From a bacterium (GTDB lineage Bacteria > Armatimonadota > Fimbriimonadia > Fimbriimonadales > Fimbriimonadaceae), in assembly GCA_027483535.1 (NCBI GenBank), contig JAIXUN010000002.1, positions 1,860,001 to 1,924,000 on the forward strand: 64,000 nucleotides of DNA. The letters run 5' to 3'. The notes under the pieces were generated by a model, which saw only the letters and a list, made by a program, of their open reading frames with translations, made no database searches and was not told where the DNA came from. Within the stretch, counting starts at the first letter, position 1. Each line of letters starts with the position of its first letter. Made by a program: the position numbers and the translations under genes. Of this stretch, positions 8,083-17,817 are shown one piece after another.

Positions 8083-9129
8083 ATGAACGTTTCATTGCTG
8101 CGAGAACTGGTCGAAGGTCATGGCATTCCCGGACAAGAAGACGCCATTCGAGCGATCGTCCGCCGAGAGTTAGGACCCATCACCGAGTGTCGAACCGACA
8201 TGATGGGCAACCTGATCTGCGTCAAGAAGGGCAAGCCCGGTGCGCGCCGAGTGATGGTTGCCGCGCACATGGACGAAATCGGGTTCTTGGTGAAGTTCAT
8301 CGATAACGATGGCTTCCTTCGCCTGCAACCGCTGGGGGGCTTCGATCCGCGGCAGATGAATAGTCAACGGGTGATCGTTCATACCGCTTCTGGACCGAAA
8401 AACGGTGTGCTCATGTACGGTACGAAGCCGAAGCACCTGCTCACCGACGCCGAGGCGGCTGCCCCTCAAAAGGTAGAAGGATTCTTCGTAGACTGCGGTC
8501 TTTCCGGTGAGTCGGCGAAGGAACTCATATCCATCGGCGATATGGTCACGATGGATCGAAACATGATCCAAATGGGCGACCTATTCACCTGCAAATGCAT
8601 GGATGATCGCGTTGGCGTGTTTGTCATGATCGAGGCGGTCAAGAAGCTGGTCGACCAGGATTGCGAAGTCATCGCCGTTGCTACAGTGCAAGAAGAAATT
8701 GGTCTTCGAGGAGCCGCTGCATCGGGGTCGTCCGTGCAACCAGATGTTGTGATTGCTCTCGATGTCACCCTCGCAAACGACATTCCAGGCGTTCCCGAGC
8801 AGGATCACATCACGAAACTTGGTCGAGGAACCGCGATCAAAGTGATGGACAGTTCGCTCGTTTGCCACCCGAAACTGGTGGAGCACTTCCGCCAAGTGGC
8901 TATCCGTGAAGGCATTCCGTATCAAATGGAAGTGCTTCCGATGGGTGGCACCGATGCAGGCGCCATTCAGCGCTTGAACGGTGGCATCCCTGCCCTCACA
9001 CTATCGATCCCAACCCGCTACGTCCACACCGTCAACGAGACGGTTCACGCCGGAGACGTTCAAGCCTCCATCGATATCTTGGCGGCGTATCTTCAAGATG
9101 CCCACAACGGCGTTTACTCTTACGAGTAG
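8083..9129 (+). CDS. M42 family glutamyl/endo-aminopeptidase
   Basis: A 348-residue cytosolic dinuclear metallo-aminopeptidase (tetrahedral peptidase type). Metal ligands and catalytic residues are visible: AHMDEIGF (61-68, His62, Asp64 general), CMDDR (bridging Asp174/175), VQEEIGLRG (catalytic Glu204 and ligand Glu205), LDVT (Asp227) and YVHTVNE (His315). The interrupting PDZ-like insert (75-160) is present. It probably degrades short peptides released by the proteasome-like or Clp proteases. It starts an operon-like run with yggS and sepF, 18 bases apart. Confidence 0.94.
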   Translation: MNVSLLRELVEGHGIPGQEDAIRAIVRRELGPITECRTDMMGNLICVKKGKPGARRVMVAAHMDEIGFLVKFIDNDGFLRLQPLGGFDPRQMNSQRVIVHTASGPKNGVLMYGTKPKHLLTDAEAAAPQKVEGFFVDCGLSGESAKELISIGDMVTMDRNMIQMGDLFTCKCMDDRVGVFVMIEAVKKLVDQDCEVIAVATVQEEIGLRGAAASGSSVQPDVVIALDVTLANDIPGVPEQDHITKLGRGTAIKVMDSSLVCHPKLVEHFRQVAIREGIPYQMEVLPMGGTDAGAIQRLNGGIPALTLSIPTRYVHTVNETVHAGDVQASIDILAAYLQDAHNGVYSYE

Positions 9130-9147
9130 ATCCTCGTAGACGATCCA

Positions 9148-9798
9148 ATGGGCGAAATCGCGACCAACCTCTCCGCTATTCAAGACCGAATAGCGGAGGC
9201 GGCCACTTCCGTGAATCGAAAGCCGGAAGAGATTACGCTCATCGCCGTCTCCAAAACGGTTCCTTTAGAGGGTCTTTTCCAGGCGTACGAGGCGGGACAG
9301 CGGCACTTCGGCGAGTCTCGACTCCAAGAGGCGCTTCCGAAAATTCAGGCAATGCCGGAAGACTGCGTTTGGCACTTTATTGGCCCGTTGCAATCCAATA
9401 AAGCAAAGGCAATTGGAAACCTATTTCATATCATCCACACGGTGTACAACGAGCGTCAACTGAAAGAAATTGAAAAATGCTCGCGTCAAGTGGACGTATT
9501 CATCGAGGTCAATATTGGAGAAGAAGAACAAAAAGCAGGAATTTTGTTGAAAGATATTGACGATTTCTATCAATCTCTCATACACTGCAAGCAAGCAACT
9601 TTCCGGGGACTGATGACGATTGGCCCTCGAGTGGAGAGTTCGGAAGAGTCACGAAGATTCTTTCGAGCCCTCAAAGAGCAAAATGCTCGACTCGGTGGTA
9701 CGTGCATCAGCATGGGAATGAGCGGAGACTTTGACGTGGCCATCCAGGAAGGAGCCACCCACGTTAGAGTTGGGAGCGCGATCTTTGGGTCGCGTTAA
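9148..9798 (+). CDS. YggS family pyridoxal phosphate-binding homeostasis protein
   Basis: A 216-residue PLP-binding TIM-barrel protein involved in vitamin B6 and amino-acid homeostasis. The PLP lysine is Lys36 in LIAVSKTVP. HFGESRLQEA replaces the usual FGENYVQEA, WHFIGPLQSNKAK is the strongest signature, and the phosphate-binding end reads SMGMSGDFDVAIQEGATHVRVGSAIFG. The stop overlaps the ATG of sepF (TAATG). The yggS-sepF pairing matches the ylmE-ylmF arrangement of Gram-positive division clusters. The stretch 9400-9600 is slightly more AT-rich than its surroundings. Confidence 0.93.
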   Translation: MGEIATNLSAIQDRIAEAATSVNRKPEEITLIAVSKTVPLEGLFQAYEAGQRHFGESRLQEALPKIQAMPEDCVWHFIGPLQSNKAKAIGNLFHIIHTVYNERQLKEIEKCSRQVDVFIEVNIGEEEQKAGILLKDIDDFYQSLIHCKQATFRGLMTIGPRVESSEESRRFFRALKEQNARLGGTCISMGMSGDFDVAIQEGATHVRVGSAIFGSR

Positions 9799-10238
9799 TG
9801 GGAAAAGCAATCATGGATGATGTCTTCACTTCGGAAAAGCCGGGTCTTTTTGGTCGTCTCGCTGAAATGTTTCAGCGCCCAGAGTATGTAGAGGGCGACG
9901 ACAACCCTACAGAAACCCGTGAGTATGAAACCACCTCTTCGGTTTCGCGCATGCAGCCTTGTTACCGATACACGGTGACCGTTCGACGCCAAGTTTCGTC
10001 GTTCGAGGACGCCATGTCTGCAGCAAATGGTCTTAAGCGCGGCGAGAGCCAAATCGTAAACCTCAACGGTCTTGATGCGGTTACCAAGCAAAAGATCGTC
10101 GACTTCATGAGCGGCGTCAACTACGCTCAAGAAGGAACTTGGGAGGAAGTCGGTACCGACGTTTATCTGATTGCTCCCTCACACGCCTTGGTAGAGGTCG
10201 CTCCCGCGACACCCAAGATGAACGCGATCCGCAACTAA
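9798..10238 (+). CDS. sepF: Cell division protein SepF
   Basis: FtsZ-anchoring septum protein. The 146-residue product has a short N-terminal amphipathic, membrane-targeting type segment, a linker, and the SepF core: FEDAMSAANGLKRGESQIVN, NLNGLDAVTKQKIVDFMSG, YAQEGTWEEVGTDVYLIAP. This is the DUF552 fold that forms rings around Z-filaments. Start ATG 9798 overlaps the yggS stop; ATG 9813 is an alternative. SepF substitutes for or assists FtsA in phyla such as Actinobacteria, Firmicutes, Cyanobacteria and relatives, which fits a non-proteobacterial host. Confidence 0.93.
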   Translation: MGKAIMDDVFTSEKPGLFGRLAEMFQRPEYVEGDDNPTETREYETTSSVSRMQPCYRYTVTVRRQVSSFEDAMSAANGLKRGESQIVNLNGLDAVTKQKIVDFMSGVNYAQEGTWEEVGTDVYLIAPSHALVEVAPATPKMNAIRN

Positions 10239-10274
10239 GCAAAGAATCGCGATAGCACGACAAGCACCCTAATT

Positions 10275-10302
10275 GGCCCAGGCGAAAACCTGGGCCTTTT
10301 TT
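10275..10302 (+). terminator. Terminator after sepF
   Basis: Perfect 8-bp GC-rich stem (10275-10282 with 10289-10296), loop CGAAAA, then TTTTTT (10297-10302). It closes the M42-yggS-sepF run. Confidence 0.93.
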
Positions 10303-10334
10303 GTTGCATTCGTTGCAGGAGTAAGATTCTTTCT

Positions 10335-10649
10335 ATGCCGCGGCACGAGCAGATCTATGAGATAGTCGCCCGAATCCCTCATGGAAAGGTGGTTTCTTAC
10401 GGAGACATTGCCAAGGCGGTACGGGTTCCTCCCAGAGCAGTTGGAGGCGCGATGAAACAGTGCCTGGAACTGTCTGCCACTCCGCTTCCGTGGTGGCGAG
10501 TGGTAGGTCACGATGGTCGCTTCCCGCTTGCCAAGTATCGACCCGACCTCGCCCTTGAGCAAGAGCACTTACTCAAGGGCGAGGCGGTGGAGTTCAAAGA
10601 GAGCGGGCGAGTTGCGATCGACACCGCTCGCTGGGAGATTGACTTTTAG
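10335..10649 (+). CDS. Alkyltransferase-like protein (ATL, MGMT DNA-binding domain)
   Basis: A 104-residue homologue of the C-terminal domain of O6-alkylguanine-DNA alkyltransferase: IYEIVARIPHGKVVSYGDIA (7-26), RAVGGAMKQC (34-43, helix-turn-helix), then PWWRVVGHDG (52-61). The catalytic PCHR motif is absent; Cys is replaced by Trp53 and His by Trp54, as in ATL proteins (E. coli YbaZ also has Trp). ATLs cannot remove alkyl groups; they bind O6-alkylguanine and hand it to nucleotide excision repair. The stop overlaps the opposite gene by four bases. Confidence 0.9.
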   Translation: MPRHEQIYEIVARIPHGKVVSYGDIAKAVRVPPRAVGGAMKQCLELSATPLPWWRVVGHDGRFPLAKYRPDLALEQEHLLKGEAVEFKESGRVAIDTARWEIDF

Positions 10650-11695
10650 ATCGTCAGAGCCTTCAGCTTCTCTTCGACTTCGTCCTTATCGAACCCGGGG
10701 GATCGATACTGCACCTTGCCGTTGCGGTCGAGAATAAAGGTAGAGGGCAAGACGTTCACGTCGTAAGCCTCTTTCACCCCATTCGTGAGGCCAGAGTTCA
10801 GAACAGGCACCGTGATCTTGTAAATCTTGTTCATCACCGTCACCTCGGACTGGGTCATGCCAACGGTCACGAAAATCACTTTCGCGCCCGATTTCCTGAC
10901 TTTCCCAAAAAGGGCTCCAAGTTGCACGATCGCTTCACTGCTCGTTTGCTGCTTGGCGTTGACGAATGCGACGACCGTAGGCTGGGTCTTCGATCGGACG
11001 GTTGACAGCTTTCGAGTCGATTTTGGAGAGATGTCGACAATCTCGGGGGCTGCGTCGCCAACTTTCAACTTTTGGCTTTCGCCACCCTCTGTTGTGTCCA
11101 GCTTGGTGTAGTCGCCCGATGGTTGGAAAGAAAACGCGTCTGCACTCAACGATGCATTCACGACCACATCCTTGAATCGAGCAACCGCTCTGGTTCCCTC
11201 TCGTGACCAATCCCAACCCTTAGGAAGGCGCGTTTCGGGATCGATGTACACCTGAATGGCATCTTTACCGTCCGTGTAGCTCACCTCAACGAGTCTGAGA
11301 CCCTCCTGCTCCACGAATCGGGCTGCCGAGTACAGAGGGATATCGCCCATCGGATACTGCTCGTTAGGGCGAACAAATGCTTCAAAACCAATAATGGTCG
11401 GGACTCCGAACAGTTTTGGATTGCGGATCTCGTAAGTCCGCTTGCGGGCATCGACACGGTAGTACGTCGATCCATCGAAGTAATCGGACATGGTGGTGCC
11501 GATCATCGCAAACCGATTGTCCTTGGCCAAACGGAACTCGATCTTCTGAGATGGCCCTGCATTGGAAGCCAAATAGAAGGTTCCGGTGACCGTGGAGGCC
11601 TCTTGCAACTTCTTTTGGCAAGACTCCCATATCTCCTTTGGGCTCGCTCCCCCTTGTAGGATCGCAGCCGACGCTAAAACTTTCAAAACCACCAT
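10646..11695 (-). CDS. Exported LolA-like plus thioredoxin-like protein without CxxC
   Basis: A 349-residue protein. The first ~17 residues are a weak signal peptide. Residues 20-200 look like the LolA/DUF2092 lipoprotein-carrier fold (beta strands with FRLAKDNRFAMIG, VYIDPETRLPKGW). Residues 215-349 are a TlpA/ResA-type thioredoxin domain: LKVGDAAPEIVDISPKS, PTVVAFVNAKQQTSSEAI, VLPSTFILDRNGKVQYRSPG. The active-site CxxC is replaced by NAKQQTSSE, so it cannot act as a disulfide oxidoreductase. The SD GGAGG is 8 bases before the ATG. Possibly an envelope sensor or carrier; the role is unknown. Confidence 0.8.
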   Translation of the reverse strand: MVVLKVLASAAILQGGASPKEIWESCQKKLQEASTVTGTFYLASNAGPSQKIEFRLAKDNRFAMIGTTMSDYFDGSTYYRVDARKRTYEIRNPKLFGVPTIIGFEAFVRPNEQYPMGDIPLYSAARFVEQEGLRLVEVSYTDGKDAIQVYIDPETRLPKGWDWSREGTRAVARFKDVVVNASLSADAFSFQPSGDYTKLDTTEGGESQKLKVGDAAPEIVDISPKSTRKLSTVRSKTQPTVVAFVNAKQQTSSEAIVQLGALFGKVRKSGAKVIFVTVGMTQSEVTVMNKIYKITVPVLNSGLTNGVKEAYDVNVLPSTFILDRNGKVQYRSPGFDKDEVEEKLKALTI

Positions 11696-11724
11696 TAATG
11701 AATCCTCCCCCTAATTGCGGATCA

Positions 11725-11757
11725 CGCTTAGGCTGGAGCCAGTCCTTTTCCTAAGCG
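11725..11757 (-). other. Leader hairpin before the LolA/thioredoxin-like gene
   Basis: An 8-bp perfect stem (11725-11732 with 11750-11757) encloses a second small 4-bp hairpin (CTGG-AG-CCAG, 11733-11742). It lies 30 bases upstream of the minus-strand start at 11695, just before its SD. The rest of 11696-11928 holds only a weak 6-bp hairpin at 11796-11820 and no gene. Confidence 0.35.
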
Positions 11758-11922
11758 CAAACTTCGTGCCGGTCGATATGTCCTGCATGTGGTTTGACCC
11801 TGGGAAGAACAAAAAGGGTCCACCGTTGCCATGCTCTCCACCAGGATTATAGGCATTCTTACCTACTGTTAAGGTTCTGAGCATTGACGAAACTGACGCA
11901 AGAAGAAACACATTGCGTTTTC

Positions 11923-11950
11923 TTGGCGTTAGCACTCTTTGCGGTAAACT
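11923..11950 (+). promoter_or_regulatory. Candidate groES promoter
   Basis: TTGGCG (11923-11928) and TAAACT (11945-11950) are separated by 16 bases and overlap the CIRCE element, the geometry expected for HrcA occlusion of sigma-A RNA polymerase. The match to consensus is only moderate. Confidence 0.4.
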
Positions 11951-11955
11951 GCTAA
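11929..11955 (+). promoter_or_regulatory. CIRCE element (HrcA operator)
   Basis: TTAGCACTC (11929-11937), a 9-base spacer, and AACTGCTAA (11947-11955). The left arm is a perfect CIRCE half-site and the right arm matches 7 of 9 positions of GAGTGCTAA. It lies 61 bases before groES. By family knowledge HrcA represses groESL here and is released by heat stress. No such element is visible before dnaK. Confidence 0.88.
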
Positions 11956-12016
11956 CGCTCAAGTTTGAAGCTGTCTTGCTTGCAATCGAGCGAAATCTTA
12001 CCGGAACGAAACGCAC

Positions 12017-12307
12017 ATGAACCTACAACCTCTTCACGATCGGATCATCGTTGAAGCCGCGGCCCGAGAGGAAAAGTCGGCGGGAGGAATTATCCTTCCC
12101 GACACCGCTCAGGAAAAGCCTCTCCGCGGCAAAGTGCTTGCTGTTGGTCCCGGCAAGCGACTGGACAGTGGTTCCCTCGCACCTATCGACGTCGCAATTG
12201 GTGACGTGATCCTGTACGGCAAATATGGCGGTACGGAGGTTAAGGTTGAGGGCAACGACTACATCATCTTGCGCGCCGACGAAGTGTTGGCGGTTATCGA
12301 GGGTTAA
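12017..12307 (+). CDS. groES: Co-chaperonin GroES
   Basis: The 10-kDa lid of the GroEL chamber. The 96-residue protein shows the full signature: LHDRIIVEAAAREEKSAGGI with the mobile loop (AGGIILPDTAQEKP), GKVLAVGPGKRLDSG, IGDVILYGKYGGTEVKVEG and DYIILRADEVLAVI. It lies 61 bases downstream of the CIRCE element and 3 bases before groEL, forming the heat-shock bicistron. Confidence 0.97.
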   Translation: MNLQPLHDRIIVEAAAREEKSAGGIILPDTAQEKPLRGKVLAVGPGKRLDSGSLAPIDVAIGDVILYGKYGGTEVKVEGNDYIILRADEVLAVIEG

Positions 12308-13912
<1,605 letters not shown>

Positions 13913-13932
13913 GAGTTAACTCTCAATGTGGA

Positions 13933-13963
13933 AGCCCCCTCGATCTTCGAGGGGGCTTTTTTT
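13933..13963 (+). terminator. Terminator after groEL
   Basis: Perfect 11-bp stem (13933-13943 with 13947-13957), three-base loop TCT, then TTTTTTT (13957-13963). Confidence 0.95.
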
Positions 13964-14439
13964 CATTTGAGGTTGCCAAAATTCTCGGCGAGGAGTCGAT
14001 AGTGCAGCCACTCCTTGGTTTCGAATGCGCCAAGCGACTCGTAAAAGTCGATTGCAGGCTTGTTCCAGTCAAGGACGGACCACTCCATCCGACCGCAACC
14101 GTGCTCGGTCGCGACAGCGCCTAGAGCGGCGAAGAGCTTCTTTCCTACTCCCTTCCCTCTCTCCGACTCCAGGACAAAGATGTCCTCGATGTACAGAGTC
14201 GGTCTTGCCAAGAACGTGGAGTACGTGAAGAAGAAGAGGGCAAACCCTATCGCACGGTCTCCTTCTTCCGCAAGAAGGACCCGGGCGTATCGATTCTCAC
14301 CAAAGAGATGCTCCCGAATCTGGTCTTCGGTGCCTAAGCTCTCGTGAAGCCGCTTTTCATAGTCGGCGAGAGCGTTGATCATTTGCAGGATTGTCGAAGT
14401 GTCTTCCTGCGTCGCGGGTCGAATAACAACCGAAGCCAT
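13963..14439 (-). CDS. GNAT family N-acetyltransferase
   Basis: A 158-residue acetyl-CoA-dependent acetyltransferase. The GNAT core is clear: VIRPATQEDTSTILQMI at the start, LYIEDIFVLESERGKGVGKK with the pyrophosphate-binding RGKGVGK in motif A, and WNKPAIDFYESLGA in motif B. The sequence is closest in style to the diamine/spermidine acetyltransferase branch (ARPTLYIEDIFV, FYESLGA). The ATG at 14439 is preferred over the upstream TTG at 14445. Its stop falls at the base of the groEL terminator, so the two transcripts converge tightly. The substrate is unknown. Confidence 0.88.
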   Translation of the reverse strand: MASVVIRPATQEDTSTILQMINALADYEKRLHESLGTEDQIREHLFGENRYARVLLAEEGDRAIGFALFFFTYSTFLARPTLYIEDIFVLESERGKGVGKKLFAALGAVATEHGCGRMEWSVLDWNKPAIDFYESLGAFETKEWLHYRLLAENFGNLK

Positions 14440-14496
14440 GTCCAAAATGCTGACACATCTTAGGACATGGCACGGTTTGCAATCTTTGGCTAAGCC

Positions 14497-16755
14497 CTAC
14501 GGATTGATCTTTGCAGGCCGCTGGCGAGCGCCCATCTGAATGTTCCCCATCGCTTTCGCCATCTCTTCCGCTTGAGTTCGGAAATCTTGGGGCATCTGGT
14601 TGTAGGAATATTCCTTCGTTACATCGACAAAGCGGTTTTTGAGGCCGTTGGACATCGAAATCGTCTGGTCGTACTGGATGGTCAGATTGATGTCTTGCTC
14701 GGTTGCAGAGCGGAATCGATCGTAAGAGGTTTTCGTCAGGAACCGCTTCAACTCGGGAGGCGCCTTGTCGTAGAAGGATCCCATTGCAATCAGCTCCGGA
14801 CCTCCGAATGCAGATCGCCCGGTGTTGGATTCTCGTGCCTGCCAAGTGTTTCGCGTGCTGAGATCCATCTTGAGCACACCACGAGGCGGAACGCCCTGAC
14901 CAAGGAAGATCGTTCGCTCATTCGCAAGAGAAAGGCCATCGCCCATGAGCATCGAAACCATGGGCATATTCGAGAGTCCCATGGGCAATTTGCCATCGCC
15001 CGCACCGGTTGACTTCTGCGGTCCCGCATTGTCGTTGTACGTCAGCGATCGAACGATTTCCATCTGAGGACCGCTGAGCGAAGACAAAGAAACGGCCGCT
15101 TTGCCCGCAAGAATCCGTCGCTGCTCGGGGTTGAACGTCCCGTACAAGCGCACCCAAGGGAATGTTTCCTGGGAGAGCGAGTTTCCGAACTCCATGGTCC
15201 CATCCTGGGTAACCAGACTGACGATCGCCTGAGCGAATGTAGAAGCGCCCAGGGGTCGAACTTGCTCCACGGCGAAATTGGCGTAGTCGTCCAGAGTGCC
15301 GTAGCCTTTGGCTACGATCGACTTAACGAGTTTCCCGAGTGCCGGGCGGTCGACGTAGGCCTCGTCGTAAGCGCTCACACTCGTGGAGGAAATCTCAAGC
15401 CATCCATCCTTTTCAGCGACGACGATGCCGGTTTCGGCGTCAATCTGGCTAAGCACAGTCTCGCAATCTTTGCCTCCCTTGGCAATTTTCGAGGCGACGG
15501 TGGCAAACGTGTTATCGGGAAACATCGCGACGACGTTCTTGTCACCCGCCACCGAATCCAAAAGCGGCTTGGTCAGCAAAGACCAAGGTTCCACGGCGGG
15601 GACTTTCGCCAGTTGAGCGGCAATCGCGCCAGGAACCGCCTTGGTCTCTCCGCTTCCGCCAAAGGAAAACGAGTTGCCCGTGGATCCGGCGATCATCATT
15701 CGAACCCCACCCATCATTCCTCCGGCACCGGGGAGAACAGTTGCCAACTCTTTGGCCGTAGGATTGGCGACGTAGGGGGTTTTCTTCTCCGATTTGTAGG
15801 AAGTGGCTCCCTCAAAAACCGGGAAGACGGTCGAGCCCTGAGTGATCGTTTCGCCCTTGTCATCGGCAACGAGGAGCGAGCAACTGATGGAGTCGCCGAA
15901 TTGGCGATGCAGCACCACCATGCCCATTTCGGGTCGATTAGGATTGCCCTTGCCCATCCCCCCGACCGGACCACCGAAAGCGATTTGAACCCGGCCCCCT
16001 TCTTGAACTCCAGGACGGCCCTGCTCACGGTTGGCGTTGAGCACCTGCTGATCACGCACGAACTCGCGGAAAACTTGACCGGCGTTGTTCGGCAACTTGC
16101 CTTGTACCGAGGTAGGACGGGTCGAAAGAACAACCCGCTGTCCTGCCTTTAGCGTTGAAAGCGCTTCTGATCCAATGGAGCGAAAAATCTTAGTGAGAGC
16201 CCGGGAAGCAGGATCAGCACTGGCGGCCGCACCCATTTCATCTCGCACATTGAGTCTAATTTCGCCGCCGCCGCTCTCGAACTGCTTCATCATCTCGGCA
16301 GCACGATCGTTTTGCTGCTTACGAGTTTCTTCGACAAGTTTGGTGGTGATGGGACCATCCTTTGCAAATTGGGCCTCCATCTCCTTGAGCCGAGTTGCGA
16401 TGGCGTTTGCCTTTACGAGATCCGCCTCGCGTTCGATTTTTCGAGACATCCCTGGCGTCCGTGTCAGCGACTCGGGTCCGGACGTAGGCTTCACCCATTC
16501 GGCACCAACCAGGGTCGCAAGGCGGGTCATAAGCTCCCTAGGGTTGTTACCGCTATAGGAAACGTACACGGGATAGTCCGCGATTTCGCCTCGTACTTCC
16601 AGTGCCAAACCGCTTGCCTTGGAGAGTTCAGCTACGACTTCTCGAAGAGCACTGTATCGCTGAATCTTCATAGGAGCCGGAGAGTCTTGGGAAGGCGTCA
16701 TCGGGCTACCGCCAAGGGCGATGACGAGTGCAAGGGTCGAAGTAGATAAGGGCAT
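14497..16755 (-). CDS. Large secreted protein with an STN-like N-terminal domain, unrecognised
   Basis: A 752-residue exported protein. After a signal peptide it shows an STN-like module (about residues 30-90: YSALREVVAELSKASGLALE, YPVYVSYSGNNPRELMTRLA), then a charged helical region (105-165), glycine/methionine-rich loops (GGPVGGMGKGNPN, GAGGMMGGVRMM) and a long C-terminal half with no match I know. Similar STN-like sequence occurs in the 4744-5742 protein. SD GAGAGA precedes the ATG. It is divergently arranged with rluA (109-base gap). It may be an outer-surface or assembly protein; no enzymatic motif is visible. Confidence 0.65.
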   Translation of the reverse strand: MPLSTSTLALVIALGGSPMTPSQDSPAPMKIQRYSALREVVAELSKASGLALEVRGEIADYPVYVSYSGNNPRELMTRLATLVGAEWVKPTSGPESLTRTPGMSRKIEREADLVKANAIATRLKEMEAQFAKDGPITTKLVEETRKQQNDRAAEMMKQFESGGGEIRLNVRDEMGAAASADPASRALTKIFRSIGSEALSTLKAGQRVVLSTRPTSVQGKLPNNAGQVFREFVRDQQVLNANREQGRPGVQEGGRVQIAFGGPVGGMGKGNPNRPEMGMVVLHRQFGDSISCSLLVADDKGETITQGSTVFPVFEGATSYKSEKKTPYVANPTAKELATVLPGAGGMMGGVRMMIAGSTGNSFSFGGSGETKAVPGAIAAQLAKVPAVEPWSLLTKPLLDSVAGDKNVVAMFPDNTFATVASKIAKGGKDCETVLSQIDAETGIVVAEKDGWLEISSTSVSAYDEAYVDRPALGKLVKSIVAKGYGTLDDYANFAVEQVRPLGASTFAQAIVSLVTQDGTMEFGNSLSQETFPWVRLYGTFNPEQRRILAGKAAVSLSSLSGPQMEIVRSLTYNDNAGPQKSTGAGDGKLPMGLSNMPMVSMLMGDGLSLANERTIFLGQGVPPRGVLKMDLSTRNTWQARESNTGRSAFGGPELIAMGSFYDKAPPELKRFLTKTSYDRFRSATEQDINLTIQYDQTISMSNGLKNRFVDVTKEYSYNQMPQDFRTQAEEMAKAMGNIQMGARQRPAKINP

Positions 16756-16864
16756 ATTTCTCTCGCAATGAGACTAGTAACTGATAAGACGTGCAGGGAG
16801 GGCCAATGTTTTCCCTGGCAGGTCTTCCGGTTCAAGAGAGAACATAGTTGGTATCTTCTCTCTA

Positions 16865-17776
16865 ATGGAGTTCGTTGTCGACGCCGTCGATCGCTTGGAT
16901 CGATTTGTAGCAACCAAGCTTTCCGAACATTCTCGGTCGAAGCTGGTGCGACTCATCGAAGCGGGCGAAATCCTTTTGGACGGGCAACCGGCAAAGTCCT
17001 CCATAAAGCTTTCGATTGGGCAAACCGTTTTTGTGCCCGAAATTGGCGATAGTGAGCCTCATGACCTATCGCCCGCCGAGATTCCGCTTGAAATCGTGTT
17101 CGAAGACGAGGATTTGTTGGTCGTCAACAAGCCCCGAGGATTGGCTTCTCACCCAGCGGCTTCTCTCAAGGAGCCATCTTTGGTGAATGCCCTCCTCGCC
17201 CGTGGACAGGATCTGAGTCAAGTGGCGGGTTCGTTCCGGCCCGGTATCGTTCACCGGCTGGATAAAGAAACAACGGGCTTGATGGTGGTAGCAAAGAACG
17301 ACCAAGCCCACGTTCTCCTAGCAAAGCAGATCGAGAGCAAATCTGCCGAGAGGCGATACTTCGCCGTTCTTGCCGGAGAGATCATTCGAGAGAAGTTTGC
17401 CGTGGACGCACCGATCGCTAGGTCCAAACAGAATCGACAACTCATGACGGTCGATCCTAAAGGAAAACGGGCGGTAACGCACCTTCGACGCGTTGCCCGA
17501 CTCTCGCAGGGGACCCTCATCGCGGCTCGGCTCGAAACGGGTCGAACTCACCAGATCCGTGTGCACTGTCGATCTATCGGGCACCCCGTGTTGGGCGACA
17601 ATCTGTACGCTCCAAGGGAATGGTCCAGCGGCGACATGCAACTGCATGCGGCTTTTCTTGCTTTCGATCACCCTCGAACGGGTGAGCGTGTGACCACGTT
17701 CGCCGCGCCTCCCGAAGACTTCCTCGGTTACGAGTTCGCAACTCGCGAGGTTATTGAAGCCTTCGATAGAGCCTAA
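16865..17776 (+). CDS. RluA family pseudouridine synthase
   Basis: Isomerises uridine in 23S rRNA or tRNA. The 303-residue protein has an N-terminal S4 RNA-binding domain (DRFVATKLSEHSRSKLVRLI, residues 12-31) and the RluA catalytic signature HRLDKETTGL (130-139) with catalytic Asp133. RTHQIRVHC and the GHPVLGDNLY block complete the fold. The S4 domain and length fit the RluD (23S helix 69) branch best, but the exact target cannot be read from the sequence. Confidence 0.92.
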   Translation: MEFVVDAVDRLDRFVATKLSEHSRSKLVRLIEAGEILLDGQPAKSSIKLSIGQTVFVPEIGDSEPHDLSPAEIPLEIVFEDEDLLVVNKPRGLASHPAASLKEPSLVNALLARGQDLSQVAGSFRPGIVHRLDKETTGLMVVAKNDQAHVLLAKQIESKSAERRYFAVLAGEIIREKFAVDAPIARSKQNRQLMTVDPKGKRAVTHLRRVARLSQGTLIAARLETGRTHQIRVHCRSIGHPVLGDNLYAPREWSSGDMQLHAAFLAFDHPRTGERVTTFAAPPEDFLGYEFATREVIEAFDRA

Positions 17777-17789
17777 CGGTCACTTGCCC

Positions 17790-17817
17790 AGATGATCATC
17801 TGCGGGGATGATCATCT
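17790..17817. other. Double-palindrome hairpin between rluA and thpR
   Basis: The 12-base palindrome AGATGATCATCT (17790-17801) is followed 17 bases later by GATGATCATC (17807-17816). The two copies also pair as a perfect 11-bp hairpin with loop TGCGGG. The thpR stop codon (17814-17812) lies inside the second arm. No U-tract follows on either strand. Confidence 0.6.
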
